Of a stretch of 34,636 nt of DNA, positions 16,828 to 24,702 are shown piece by piece. Both the position numbers and the translations under genes were made by a program. The notes under the pieces are model-generated. The model saw nothing but the letters and a program-made list of their open reading frames with translations, was not told the origin of the DNA and searched no databases. Location: contig JAMPFA010000020.1 in assembly GCA_023664725.1 (NCBI GenBank), forward strand, positions 1 through 34,636. The letters run 5' to 3'. Source of the stretch: Roseburia sp. Its GTDB lineage: Bacteria > Bacillota > Clostridia > Lachnospirales > Lachnospiraceae. The first letter of the stretch is position 1. Every line of letters starts with the position of its first letter.

Positions 16828-17565
16828 CTATTTTTTTGTCTGCTCCTTTAGCATTTCCCGTATGATCCCCTGTGTGTAGCTTCCCAGGTGTTTCTGCTGT
16901 TCTTTGTCAAGTTCCTTGGGATAAATGGGTTTGCCGTAAGTCAGGATTATTGTGGCGGATTTTATAAAGGGGAGCTGTTTTTCAAAGGCATCCGCCGAAC
17001 CGGTGAGAGCCATAGGCACAATGGCACATCCAGTTTTTTCCGCAATCTTAAAGCTGCCCTCTTTAAAGGGGAGCATTTCCGTATCGTCCTCACTTTCGCA
17101 TCTGGTTCCCTCAGGGAAAATACAGATAGAAGTTCCTTTTTTTACCAGCTCAATGCAGGCGAGGATCGTCTTTAACCCAGCTTTATTGTCGTCACGGTTT
17201 AAAAACTGGCAGTGCAGGCGTTTCATCCACATGGACAAAAGGGGCACATGTTCAATGGAATCCTTGGCAACGTAGCCGGTAAGCCCGGGACACCGGGCGT
17301 AGGTTACTACTGTGTCGAAAAATCCCCGGTGGTTTCCGATGTAGAGTATGGCCTCATCTTTTGGAACATTTTCTTCCCCATATACAAATACCTTTGTACC
17401 GCTTAAAAGCAGCACCACTTTAAAAGCCCACTGGACAATGCGAAGCTGAGACAGGTCGGCAGCATGGGGATACTTTTTGGCGATCAGCCATTCCACCCCC
17501 CAGATGGGAATGCTGCAGATCAAAAAGAGTGTTACAAATACCAAAACGGCAATCAGTCTTATCAT
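16828..17565 (-). CDS. plsC: 1-acyl-sn-glycerol-3-phosphate acyltransferase
   Basis: This 245-residue membrane-associated acyltransferase makes phosphatidic acid from lysophosphatidic acid in phospholipid synthesis. The N-terminal hydrophobic segment (about 3-25) anchors it. The catalytic HX4D motif is NHRGFFDT at about residues 78-85, and the acceptor-binding motif is IFPEGTR at about 150-156, followed by the VPMAL block. Length fits PlsC. The ATG has a GGAGAAGG site about 6 bases upstream and a good promoter further up. It is monocistronic and convergent with murF. Related glycerophospholipid acyltransferases share these motifs, so the acceptor is assigned by family similarity. Confidence 0.93.
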   Translation of the reverse strand: MIRLIAVLVFVTLFLICSIPIWGVEWLIAKKYPHAADLSQLRIVQWAFKVVLLLSGTKVFVYGEENVPKDEAILYIGNHRGFFDTVVTYARCPGLTGYVAKDSIEHVPLLSMWMKRLHCQFLNRDDNKAGLKTILACIELVKKGTSICIFPEGTRCESEDDTEMLPFKEGSFKIAEKTGCAIVPMALTGSADAFEKQLPFIKSATIILTYGKPIYPKELDKEQQKHLGSYTQGIIREMLKEQTKK

Positions 17566-17613
17566 GACACCTTCTCCAATTACATTTTTTCTCCTAAATT
17601 AAAAATCATTCCT

Positions 17614-17642
17614 ATTATACTAACTGTAAAGAGGAATTACAA
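17614..17642 (-). promoter_or_regulatory. Sigma-A-like promoter of plsC
   Basis: On the minus strand, TTGTAA (17642-17637) and a perfect TATAAT (17619-17614) are 17 bases apart, about 50 bp upstream of plsC. Confidence 0.7.
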
Positions 17643-17694
17643 CCAGGTTTTTTGAATATTATGTAAAAAATGGTAAATATTAAGGAATGAAAGT

Positions 17695-18126
17695 ATGAGA
17701 ATTTATAAAAGGAGATATTTTTATCCAGGGATATTGATTCTTACGGTATTTTATATGGCGCTATGCCTCTTTGGATGTGGGGTGGAAAAAACAGATGAGA
17801 GCAAAGTGGAAGATATTGACTACTGTATTGTGGAGGAGAGTGATATTCCGAAAGAGCTGATGGCGAAAATACAGGAAAAAAAGGCTGCAGATCTTAAGAT
17901 GGTCTTTGAGAACGATGATTTTGTGTATATTGTCCGGGGATACGGGGAGCAGGAGACAGGGGGATACAGTATTCAGGTGACTGATGTATTTTTAACAAAA
18001 AATGCGGTGGTATTTCGTTCTAATTTGGTAGGACCTTCCAAAGAGGAGGTGAAAAACGCAGTTCCCAGCTATCCATATGTTGTATTGAAAATACAGAATA
18101 TGGGCAAAAATGTAATATTTGAATAA
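17695..18126 (+). CDS. PrcB-domain lipoprotein
   Basis: This is a 143-residue probable lipoprotein: a basic start, a hydrophobic helix at about 11-27 and the lipobox LFGC with Cys28. After a short acidic stretch, the C-terminal part (about 70-138) reads GYGEQETGGYSIQVTDVFLTKNAVVF and ends in PYVVLKI. This matches the PrcB C-terminal domain, named for the protease-associated PrcB of Treponema, where it stabilises a surface protease. No protease gene is adjacent here. The ATG has an AAGGA site 8 bases upstream. It is divergent from plsC and upstream of veg, which has its own strong promoter. The function in Clostridia is not known. Confidence 0.82.
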   Translation: MRIYKRRYFYPGILILTVFYMALCLFGCGVEKTDESKVEDIDYCIVEESDIPKELMAKIQEKKAADLKMVFENDDFVYIVRGYGEQETGGYSIQVTDVFLTKNAVVFRSNLVGPSKEEVKNAVPSYPYVVLKIQNMGKNVIFE

Positions 18127-18158
18127 ACAATATACAAAATATAGTACTTATGTCCTTT

Positions 18159-18187
18159 TTGACATCAGTGCATTGCAGTGATATACT
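18159..18187 (+). promoter_or_regulatory. Strong sigma-A promoter of veg
   Basis: A consensus TTGACA (18159-18164), a 17-base spacer and TATACT (18182-18187) lie about 47 bp upstream of veg. It is the best sigma-A match in the window. The veg promoter of Bacillus subtilis is likewise known for strong constitutive activity. Confidence 0.85.
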
Positions 18188-18234
18188 AGAGCAGTAAACT
18201 TACCATCAATGCCGGAAGAAAGGAAGGAACGACT

Positions 18235-18477
18235 ATGCAGCAGACAGACATCAACAAAGTACGTGCATCTGTACACCAGCAATGTGGAAGCAAGGTAATG
18301 ATCCAGCTTGACCGCGGAAGAAATAAGATTGATGTTCAGGAAGGCGTAATTGTAGACGCATACCCCAGCGTTTTTACCATTCTGGTAAACGATCAGAATA
18401 AAGATAACCCGCCTCAATTGTTATCCTTTAGCTATACCGATATTATTACAAGAGACATACGAATGAAACTTTGTTAG
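18235..18477 (+). CDS. veg: Veg family protein
   Basis: This 80-residue protein is full length for the Veg family of Firmicutes. Hallmarks are the start QTDINKVRASVHQQCGSKVMIQLDRGRNK and the closing Y-T-D segment SFSYTDIITRDIRMKL. The middle, EGVIVDAYPSVFTILV, resembles a small beta barrel. In Bacillus subtilis Veg is highly expressed in vegetative cells and promotes biofilm matrix gene expression; its molecular action is not settled. The ATG has a GGAAGGAA site. The gene is monocistronic by appearance: strong promoter, short leader, then a terminator 13 bp after the stop. The spore gene sipL starts at the very end of that terminator. Confidence 0.95.
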   Translation: MQQTDINKVRASVHQQCGSKVMIQLDRGRNKIDVQEGVIVDAYPSVFTILVNDQNKDNPPQLLSFSYTDIITRDIRMKLC

Positions 18478-18487
18478 TGAAGAGAGC

Positions 18488-18514
18488 ATAAAAGCCCGCT
18501 GTTTTGAATAAGAT
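18488..18514 (+). promoter_or_regulatory. Weak sigma-E-like promoter candidate for sipL inside the veg terminator
   Basis: ATA (18488-18490, in GCATAAA) is followed after 16 bases by AATAAGAT (18507-18514), which matches the sigma-E -10 CATACAAT at only 5 of 8 positions. The spacing equals that of the much better spoIIID candidate. Initiation about 7 bases downstream would begin near 18521, beyond the 5' arm of the terminator. Low confidence alone. Confidence 0.3.
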
Positions 18515-18543
18515 GTATTAATTCAGAACAGGGGGCTTTTTTA
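18491..18543 (+). terminator. Intrinsic terminator after veg, containing the sipL ribosome binding site
   Basis: GCCC-CTGTT-TGAAT in the 5' arm pairs with ATTCA-AACAG-GGGC in the 3' arm, followed by TTTTTT. The 3' arm contains AGGGGG, the only Shine-Dalgarno-like stretch for the GTG start of sipL at 18544, 8 bases further on. Confidence 0.85.
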
Positions 18544-20103
18544 GTGGAATTAGAGAATAAAAAACTGCATGGAAATCAGGAAGTGGGAAGAGCATTCAGC
18601 CAGATTACGCTGGATGATGATTATAATCTTCCGGATTATAAGCCGGATCTGACAAAGGTAATTCGGGAGAGAGGAACCATCCGTTTTGAGGAAACCCATG
18701 TGAGCAGCGGCCACGTGTGGCTGAAGGGCGTTCTTTCCTTTTCCATTTTGTACCGGACAGATTTGGACAACAAAAAGTTAAATCAGCTTCAGGGGGAGAT
18801 ACCCTTTCAGGAAAGCCTGGCCATAGACGGGGTGGAGGAACACAATCCTGTGAAAGTGGAGGGGAAGATTGAGGATATTTCTGTCAGTGTCATCAACTCC
18901 AGGAAACTCAGTATCCGATCGCTGGTAGAGTTTACCGCCACGGCTCAGACAGCGGGAGAGGAAAAAATCCTCACCGGAATAAAAAATGAAGATTCCTGTG
19001 AGATGTTAAAGGAAACTTTAGATGCGTTGGAACTTATCACGGACAAAAAAGATACCCTGCGCATCCGAAAGGAGCTGTCCCTTTCCTCCAATAAGCCCAA
19101 TATGGAGGAAATCTTATGGAGCAGCGTGGAGCTTCGGGGGATGAACAGTAAGCTCAAAAGCGGGGAGATCGAAGTGACGGGGGAGGCATTGATCTATGTG
19201 CTCTATATGGGGGCGGAGGAGGAAGCAGGGATCCAGTGGTTTGAGACTACCCTGCCGATCCATGGAAGTGTGGAGTGCAGTTCCTGTGAGTCAGAGCAGA
19301 TTTATTGGGTGAAACCTTCCCTTGAACAGTGGAGTCTGGAGATCCGTCAGGATGAGGACGGAGAAGAAAGAAATCTTATGCTGGAGATGGTGGTTCAGCT
19401 TGAAATCGGTCTCTGGCGAGAAGAGTCCATAGAGATGATCTCCGATATCTATGCTTTGGATAGGCAGGTGAAGCCGGAGTTTAAAACCGCATGCTTCCAC
19501 AAATTGTGGATGAAAAATGAGGTAAAATCTAAAATAACGGATAAGATAGAACTTGACGAGAGTGAGGAGGATATCCTGCAGATCTGCGTCAATGAGGAAA
19601 CTTTGAATATTGAGCAGACAACGGTTACCGATGAGGGGGTTCTGGCAGAGGGAACTCTTATCGTGGAAATCCTTTATATGACATCGGACGATTCCATGCC
19701 TCTGGGGGCAAAGAAAGCCTTTATTCCTTTCCAGCAGATGATTGACATGCCGGAGGGACAGGGTGATATGCAGATCTGGCTCCACGGGGAGATCGATCAG
19801 GTGACAACAGTGCTTTTAGACAGCAGAATGATAGAAGTAAAAGCGGTTGCAAGTCTTAACCTCCTGGCCTTCCAGAAGCAGAAGCGGCAGCTTATCACAA
19901 ACATTGAAGAGGAAGAACTGGATCTGAAAGCACTGCAGCAAAGTCCTGGGATTGTGGGATATATTGTGCGCCCCGGGGACAAATTATTCTGTATTGCAAA
20001 AGAACACCACACCACAGTGGGAAATCTGATGGAAACAAACCACCTTACGCAGCCTTCCGTAAAGCCGGGGGAGAAACTGCTCATCGTCAAAAAAGTGGAA
20101 TAA
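18544..20103 (+). CDS. sipL: SipL-like spore protein (SPOCS/DUF3794 domains with C-terminal LysM)
   Basis: This 519-residue protein contains repeated SPOCS (DUF3794) beta domains; the first begins with the typical QITLDDDYNLPDYKPDLTKVI. A C-terminal LysM domain at about 471-517 reads GYIVRPGDKLFCIAKEHHTTVGNLMETN. This order is that of SipL of Clostridioides difficile, which binds the spore morphogenetic ATPase SpoIVA through its LysM domain and is needed for coat assembly around the forespore. The symbol is given on architecture. The start is GTG at 18544: no other start lies near, and the first residues (VELENKKL) match the family start. Its Shine-Dalgarno lies in the 3' arm of the veg terminator. 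A CATACGAA at 18456-18463 inside veg also resembles a sigma-E -10 but lacks a well-spaced -35. Confidence 0.88.
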   Translation: MELENKKLHGNQEVGRAFSQITLDDDYNLPDYKPDLTKVIRERGTIRFEETHVSSGHVWLKGVLSFSILYRTDLDNKKLNQLQGEIPFQESLAIDGVEEHNPVKVEGKIEDISVSVINSRKLSIRSLVEFTATAQTAGEEKILTGIKNEDSCEMLKETLDALELITDKKDTLRIRKELSLSSNKPNMEEILWSSVELRGMNSKLKSGEIEVTGEALIYVLYMGAEEEAGIQWFETTLPIHGSVECSSCESEQIYWVKPSLEQWSLEIRQDEDGEERNLMLEMVVQLEIGLWREESIEMISDIYALDRQVKPEFKTACFHKLWMKNEVKSKITDKIELDESEEDILQICVNEETLNIEQTTVTDEGVLAEGTLIVEILYMTSDDSMPLGAKKAFIPFQQMIDMPEGQGDMQIWLHGEIDQVTTVLLDSRMIEVKAVASLNLLAFQKQKRQLITNIEEEELDLKALQQSPGIVGYIVRPGDKLFCIAKEHHTTVGNLMETNHLTQPSVKPGEKLLIVKKVE

Positions 20104-20127
20104 GATACTGGAAAAATGACAGGAACG

Positions 20128-20136
20128 TGATATAAT
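20128..20136 (+). promoter_or_regulatory. Extended -10 promoter of the second chemoreceptor
   Basis: TGATATAAT is a perfect extended -10 (TG-n-TATAAT), which can work without a good -35. It lies 47 bp upstream of the chemoreceptor start, right after the sipL stop. Confidence 0.6.
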
Positions 20137-20183
20137 TATCTTGATGTATTGGGTTTTTGAGGGTACGTAAAGGGAGGAAAGGT

Positions 20184-21653
20184 ATGACTGAAACACAGTA
20201 TAGAAGAGCAAACGGAACGGTTTTTCCACCGCTCATTGTTATTTTGGGATACGTATGCATTACATTGATCGCATTTGTCTTTATGGGAAAAAATGTTTCT
20301 GTCAGAACATATGTTCAGCTGATTGTATCGGTTCTGGGCTTTATCGTCTGCCTGGCGCTTTATCTGACCAGGCGGAGCACAAGGCTTTGCGCCAATGGCA
20401 TGCTGATAGCGGCAACTGTGGTGTATGCAGTGCTTCGGGTGGTAGGAACCAGGGAAGACAATTTTTCCTACGCATTTCCGGTGCTGTTTGCGGCTATCAC
20501 ATATACCAATTTGCGCCTTATCATTGTGGGAAATGCGGTCATAACCATTGTCAATGTGCTTCATGTCCTGTTAAATCTGCAGATGTTTTCTACGGAGCAG
20601 GGTTCCACTATGATGGTGAATGTGTTTGTCTCTATACTGGTAGCATTTGCCTCCATTAATGTGACAAAGCTTTTAAAACAGTTTAACCAGGAAAATATAG
20701 ATGTGATTCAGGAAGCCGCCAGGGAAGCGGAAGAAAACCAAAAGACAGGTCTAAAGATCGCAGAGGACATTATCCGGCATTTCCATGACGCCATGGATAT
20801 GATGGATACGTTGGAAGAAAGCCTTTCCACCAGCAATTTTTCCATGAGCAATATTGCGGACAGCACAGAGAGCACGGCGGAGGCCATTCAGGAGCAGGCG
20901 GTGATGTGCCAGAACATCAGGGAATATGCGGATGAAGGCAAGGTGGTAGCCGGGGAGATGAATGAGGCAAGCGGAAACGTGGAGATATCTGTGGGCGATG
21001 GAGTCGCACTGGTTGGTGAGCTTCGCACTCAGGCGGACAATGTGGTAAAGGCAAGCGGCATTGTGGAGGAAGTGATCGAGGAACTGACAAATAAAGTACA
21101 TGAAGTGGGAGGTTTTGTGGATGCGATTTTAAATATTTCAAGCCAGACAAATCTCCTTGCTCTCAATGCGTCTATTGAAGCGGCAAGGGCAGGCTCTGCC
21201 GGGAAAGGTTTCTCTGTTGTGGCGGAAGAGATCCGCAAATTGTCGGAGGATACCCAGCAGGCGTCCAACAATATCACAAAGATTATTCAGGAGTTAAATA
21301 CAGGGGCCATGCGGGCCAATGAGAGTATAGCCAACGCCATGGATTCTGTGAAGGAACAGAATCAGGTTATTATGGACACCAACGGCAAATTTGCGGAGGT
21401 GGAGACGAAGGTAAGCGGACTGGTAGAAAATATCAACCAGATGAGCAACATTATGACAGAGACAGTGGATGCGGCAAATGTCATTTTTGACAATGTTTCC
21501 CAGCTCTCTGCAGCCAGCCAGGAGGTTGCGTCTTCCTCCAGCGAGGGGCTGGGCAATTCGCAGATTACCGTGCAGGAGGTGGCCAAATGCAAGGAAATCT
21601 TCGATGCGATCTATTCTTTGGCCAAGGATCTACAGCATAGCCTGGAAGGTTAA
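20184..21653 (+). CDS. Polytopic methyl-accepting chemotaxis protein without HAMP
   Basis: This 489-residue receptor has a membrane part of about 165 residues made of five or six helices with very short loops. It is followed directly by a helical linker ([22 protein letters not shown]) and the signalling domain. The tip is canonical: [19 protein letters not shown] followed by [17 protein letters not shown] (about residues 315-360). There is no extracellular sensor domain and no recognisable HAMP, so the stimulus is probably sensed in or at the membrane, as for redox, proton-motive force or hydrophobic compounds. The ATG at 20184 has an AGGGAGG site; a reading from a TTG 27 bases earlier is unsupported. 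It has its own promoter and terminator, so it is likely monocistronic. Confidence 0.92.
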   Translation: MTETQYRRANGTVFPPLIVILGYVCITLIAFVFMGKNVSVRTYVQLIVSVLGFIVCLALYLTRRSTRLCANGMLIAATVVYAVLRVVGTREDNFSYAFPVLFAAITYTNLRLIIVGNAVITIVNVLHVLLNLQMFSTEQGSTMMVNVFVSILVAFASINVTKLLKQFNQENIDVIQEAAREAEENQKTGLKIAEDIIRHFHDAMDMMDTLEESLSTSNFSMSNIADSTESTAEAIQEQAVMCQNIREYADEGKVVAGEMNEASGNVEISVGDGVALVGELRTQADNVVKASGIVEEVIEELTNKVHEVGGFVDAILNISSQTNLLALNASIEAARAGSAGKGFSVVAEEIRKLSEDTQQASNNITKIIQELNTGAMRANESIANAMDSVKEQNQVIMDTNGKFAEVETKVSGLVENINQMSNIMTETVDAANVIFDNVSQLSAASQEVASSSSEGLGNSQITVQEVAKCKEIFDAIYSLAKDLQHSLEG

Positions 21654-21665
21654 TATTTTAGAAAC

Positions 21666-21692
21666 GGGGGCATCTTTTGATGCCCTTTATCG
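21666..21692 (+). terminator. Intrinsic terminator after the polytopic chemoreceptor
   Basis: GGGCATC (21668-21674), a TTTT loop and GATGCCC (21679-21685) form a perfect stem followed by a T-rich stretch. Confidence 0.82.
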
Positions 21693-21703
21693 TTTTGTCA
21701 CTG

Positions 21704-21732
21704 TTGAAATGAAGTTGTGAAAATGTTATAAT
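21704..21732 (+). promoter_or_regulatory. Strong sigma-A promoter of the NlpC/P60 operon
   Basis: TTGAAA (21704-21709), 17 bases, and TATAAT (21727-21732) preceded by TGT, giving an extended -10. It probably drives the run of six closely spaced genes down to the purine permease. Confidence 0.82.
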
Positions 21733-21776
21733 ACAGTGATGTGGAAACAGTGGGAAACGCATAAAAGGATGATGGT

Positions 21777-23111
21777 ATGAAAAACAGCAGTGTACATAGA
21801 AAAACAGTGGCTCTGGCATTGGCGGCGGTTTTGGGATTTACGGGCAGCTACACTGTCTGGGCAGGCAATATGTCCAAGGCAAAAGATGAGAAGGCGAAAG
21901 CGGAACAGGATCTCAATAATGCCAATGAGCAGATTGAGGCGATTGAGCAGAAACAGTCGCAGCTGCAGGGGGAAATTGACGCAAAGGATGCGGAGCTCGT
22001 GAATCTCCTGGTAAATATGGAGATTTTGGAAGAGGAGCTGGATGAGAAGGGTAAACAGCTGGATCAGGTTACCGTGGAGCTTAAGGATGCTCAGGTTTCA
22101 GAAAAAAGACAGTATGAAGCTATGAAAAAGAGGATCCAGTTTATGTATGAGCGGGGAGACGGAGCCATGATCGAGGCAATCCTGGGCTCAAAGGATATGT
22201 CGGATTTTTTAAACCGGGTGGAGTATGTGTCAGATATCTATGCGTATGATAGAAATCTTCTGACCCAGTATCAGAATACGGTAAAACAGGTGGCAGAGTT
22301 AAAGACTACGGTGGAGACAGAGAAAGCAGAGATGGAGGCTATGCAGGAGGAGTATGCCCTGCAGCAGGATGCTCTGGAAAATGTCCTGGCAGAAAAACGT
22401 TCCCAGATGGGAAGCTATGACAATCAGCTTGCAACGGCCCAGGCTGCGGCAGCGGCATATAAGCAGACCATAGCGGAGCAGAATGCCATTATCAAGGAGG
22501 AAGAGCGAAAGGCAAAGGAAGCGGAGGAAAAGGCAAAGGCTGCGGCAGCGGCAAAAGCCGCAGCTGCGGCGGCAAATAGCGGGAACGGAAATAGTAACAG
22601 CGCCGGAAACGCAAATTCAGGAGATAACACGGCAAACACAGACAATACTGCAGACAATAACAGTGGCGGAGGCAGCACGGGAAATACCTCTGACAGTACG
22701 GGAAGTGCCAGCGATAACACAGGAAGTACAGGCGGCGGAGGCGGGGAAAATCCCTCATTCTCCACTGGGGTATCCGGAAGTGACGTAGTAAACTATGCCT
22801 GTCAGTTTGTGGGGAATCCTTATGTATGGGGAGGGACAAGTCTCACAAACGGAGCAGACTGCTCCGGCTTTGTCATGAGCGTGTATGCAAAATTCGGAAT
22901 CAGCCTGCCTCACAGTTCTGCGGCTCTTCAGGGCTGTGGAAAAGCAGTGAGTTATGCCAATGCCCAGCCTGGGGATCTGATCTGTTACAGCGGCCACGTG
23001 GCAATCTATATGGGAGGCGGAAGGATCGTTCACGCCCAGAGCGCCGCAGTGGGGATCACCACCAGCGCTGCGACCTACCGTACCATTGTATGTGTGAGGA
23101 GAGTGCTATGA
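21777..23111 (+). CDS. Secreted NlpC/P60 peptidoglycan endopeptidase with PcsB/CwlO-like coiled coil
   Basis: This 444-residue secreted wall hydrolase has a signal peptide at about 1-29 (cleavage near VWAG) and a coiled-coil region at about 30-255 of the PcsB/CwlO type. In those relatives the coiled coil blocks the enzyme until FtsEX releases it. An Asn/Gly/Ser/Thr-rich linker follows (about 256-335), then a C-terminal NlpC/P60 domain. Catalytic residues are visible: Cys362 in GADCSGF, His407 in SGHVAIYMG and His419 in IVHAQS. Such enzymes cut stem peptides, usually the D-gamma-Glu to diamino acid bond. No ftsEX is in the window. The ATG has an AAAGGATGATGG site. Its stop overlaps the next start by 4 nt. 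Alternating Ala and Lys/Glu residues before the linker are low complexity. Confidence 0.93.
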   Translation: MKNSSVHRKTVALALAAVLGFTGSYTVWAGNMSKAKDEKAKAEQDLNNANEQIEAIEQKQSQLQGEIDAKDAELVNLLVNMEILEEELDEKGKQLDQVTVELKDAQVSEKRQYEAMKKRIQFMYERGDGAMIEAILGSKDMSDFLNRVEYVSDIYAYDRNLLTQYQNTVKQVAELKTTVETEKAEMEAMQEEYALQQDALENVLAEKRSQMGSYDNQLATAQAAAAAYKQTIAEQNAIIKEEERKAKEAEEKAKAAAAAKAAAAAANSGNGNSNSAGNANSGDNTANTDNTADNNSGGGSTGNTSDSTGSASDNTGSTGGGGGENPSFSTGVSGSDVVNYACQFVGNPYVWGGTSLTNGADCSGFVMSVYAKFGISLPHSSAALQGCGKAVSYANAQPGDLICYSGHVAIYMGGGRIVHAQSAAVGITTSAATYRTIVCVRRVL

Positions 23112-23779
23112 CCTCAAAGAAAGTAAGTAAAAAGCAGCTGGCAGTCTTTGGGGTGGCAGTCATTGTCTTTACAATAGTGGCATGGATCGGGGCACAGAGC
23201 AGGGCCAAAAAGATGGGAAAAGTGATCTATGCTGAAAATTTAGATGAGGTGATCGCCACGGTGGACCAGATTCCCATTACGCTGAAGGATTTCGGCATAT
23301 ATGCGGTTCACGAGGAGACTCTGGTGCAGCAGCAGGCCAGGGTCTATGATGATGACACGAAAAAGTACTGGAACGCTCACACCAATGGGGGATTTTTAAA
23401 GCTTACAGCCAGGGATGCGGCCATTGATCTTTTGATCCATGATGCAATCTTTTACAGGATGGCAGAGGAAACGGGGATTTACCTGGATGAAAATGAAAGG
23501 GAATACCTTGCCAATGAGCAGATGGATTTCTGGAATGATCTGGAGGAGGAGCAGCGGGAAAAGTTAGCCATGTCAAAGGAGGAAGTGGAGGATGCGTTTT
23601 TAAAGATGGCGCTGGCTCAAAAAATGCAGCAGCAGTATGCGCTGGAGAGGGGGGCGGATAACAGTGAGTATGAGGCAGCAGGCCAGGCGTATCAGGAAAT
23701 GCTGGCTGACCATGAAGTTGAGAAAAATGAGGAGTTTATCGATAGAATTGATTTTGGAAATATAATATTGGAACATTGA
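23108..23779 (+). CDS. Membrane-anchored SurA-N-like protein lacking a PPIase domain
   Basis: This 223-residue protein has one N-terminal membrane helix (about 10-27) and an extracellular helical domain. The segment EVIATVDQIPITLKDFGIYAV, followed by long amphipathic helices (AIDLLIHDAIFYRMAEETGIYLDENE...LANEQM), resembles the N-terminal chaperone domain of SurA/PrsA foldases: a conserved start on V-x-x-x-x-I-T, then helices that pack around it. The parvulin isomerase domain that normally follows is absent; the protein stops after the helical part. I chose the ATG at 23108, which overlaps the NlpC/P60 stop as ATGA and has GAGGAGAG before it. Translational coupling suggests it helps fold, hold or regulate the wall hydrolase. 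The similarity is judged by pattern only. Confidence 0.72.
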   Translation: MTSKKVSKKQLAVFGVAVIVFTIVAWIGAQSRAKKMGKVIYAENLDEVIATVDQIPITLKDFGIYAVHEETLVQQQARVYDDDTKKYWNAHTNGGFLKLTARDAAIDLLIHDAIFYRMAEETGIYLDENEREYLANEQMDFWNDLEEEQREKLAMSKEEVEDAFLKMALAQKMQQQYALERGADNSEYEAAGQAYQEMLADHEVEKNEEFIDRIDFGNIILEH

Positions 23780-23797
23780 GAAAGGAAGCAGCTTAGT

Positions 23798-24673
23798 ATG
23801 ACAGGAAAGATTGGAAGAAATGCCCCCTGTTGGTGCCACAGTGGGAAAAAGTATAAAATTTGCCATCAGGCATTTGACGAGCGGATCGCAAGATTTCAGG
23901 ATGCAGGGCATATTGTGCCTACCCGTGATATGATTAAGACGCCGGAGCAGATTGAAAAGATAAAGGAGAGCGCAAAGATTAACATAGCGGTTTTGGATGA
24001 GCTGGAAGAAAAGATCCATGTCGGCATGTGTACAGAGGAAATTGACCGTCTGGTTTATGAGCGCACCACCGCAATGGGAGGGATTCCGGCACCCTTAAAT
24101 TATCAGGGCTTTCCTAAAAGCGTGTGCACTTCTCTAAATGATGAAGTGTGCCATGGGATTCCCTCGGAAGATGTGATCTTAAAAGAGGGGGATATTGTGA
24201 ATGTAGATGTGTCCACCAATTTAAACGGATATTATTCGGATTCCTCCAGAATGTTTTGTATTGGGAAAGTCAGCCCGGAGAAGCAGAAGCTGGTTCAGGT
24301 GGCAAAAGAATGTATTGACGAGGGATTAAAGGAAGTAAAACCCTGGAGATTTCTGGGGGATATGGGGCAGGCAGTGCACGATTATGCCTATGCCCATGGT
24401 TATACAGTAGTCCGGGAGATCGGAGGCCACGGTGTGGGGGTGGAGTTCCACGAAGATCCCTGGGTGAACTATAACAGTAAACGGGGCTGTGAGATGCTGA
24501 TGGTGCCCGGAATGATGTTTACCATTGAGCCTATGATAAACATGGGGAAAGTGGAGATATATGTGGATGATAAGAATAACTGGACGGTGTACACGGAGGA
24601 TGGAAAACCATCTGCCCAGTGGGAAGTGCAGGTGCTGGTGACAGAGCAGGGATACGAGATTATCTCTTACTGA
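23798..24673 (+). CDS. map: Type I methionine aminopeptidase with N-terminal SEC-C zinc motif
   Basis: This 291-residue enzyme removes the initiator Met from nascent proteins in the cytoplasm. The five metal ligands are present: Asp137 (VNVDVS), Asp148 (YYSDSSRMF), His211 (GGHGVG), Glu244 (TIEPM) and Glu276 (QWEVQVL). The N-terminus carries GRNAPCWCHSGKKYKICH (Cys11, Cys13, Cys22, His23), a SEC-C type zinc-binding motif like that at the end of SecA, here likely used for ribosome or substrate docking. MAPs with this extension are known in Clostridia. The ATG has an AAAGGAAG site. It lies 18 bp after the SurA-N-like gene and 29 bp before the WG-repeat gene. A separate short map usually lies in the ribosomal protein operon, so this may be a second copy. 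Confidence 0.95.
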   Translation: MTGKIGRNAPCWCHSGKKYKICHQAFDERIARFQDAGHIVPTRDMIKTPEQIEKIKESAKINIAVLDELEEKIHVGMCTEEIDRLVYERTTAMGGIPAPLNYQGFPKSVCTSLNDEVCHGIPSEDVILKEGDIVNVDVSTNLNGYYSDSSRMFCIGKVSPEKQKLVQVAKECIDEGLKEVKPWRFLGDMGQAVHDYAYAHGYTVVREIGGHGVGVEFHEDPWVNYNSKRGCEMLMVPGMMFTIEPMINMGKVEIYVDDKNNWTVYTEDGKPSAQWEVQVLVTEQGYEIISY

Positions 24674-24702
24674 TTTACAGGAACGCTAGAAAAGAGGGAA
24701 GT

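Noticed and set aside
18456..18464. CATACGAAT inside veg as the sigma-E -10 for sipL
   Set aside because: The nearest ATA sequences are 13 and 19 bp away, not about 16, and a transcript from there would still contain the full terminator.
22424..22839. Minus-strand and frame-shifted frames across the Ala/Asn/Gly-rich linker of the NlpC/P60 gene
   Set aside because: Low-complexity coding sequence leaves all frames open; the products are runs of Ala, Leu, Arg and Pro with no start signals.
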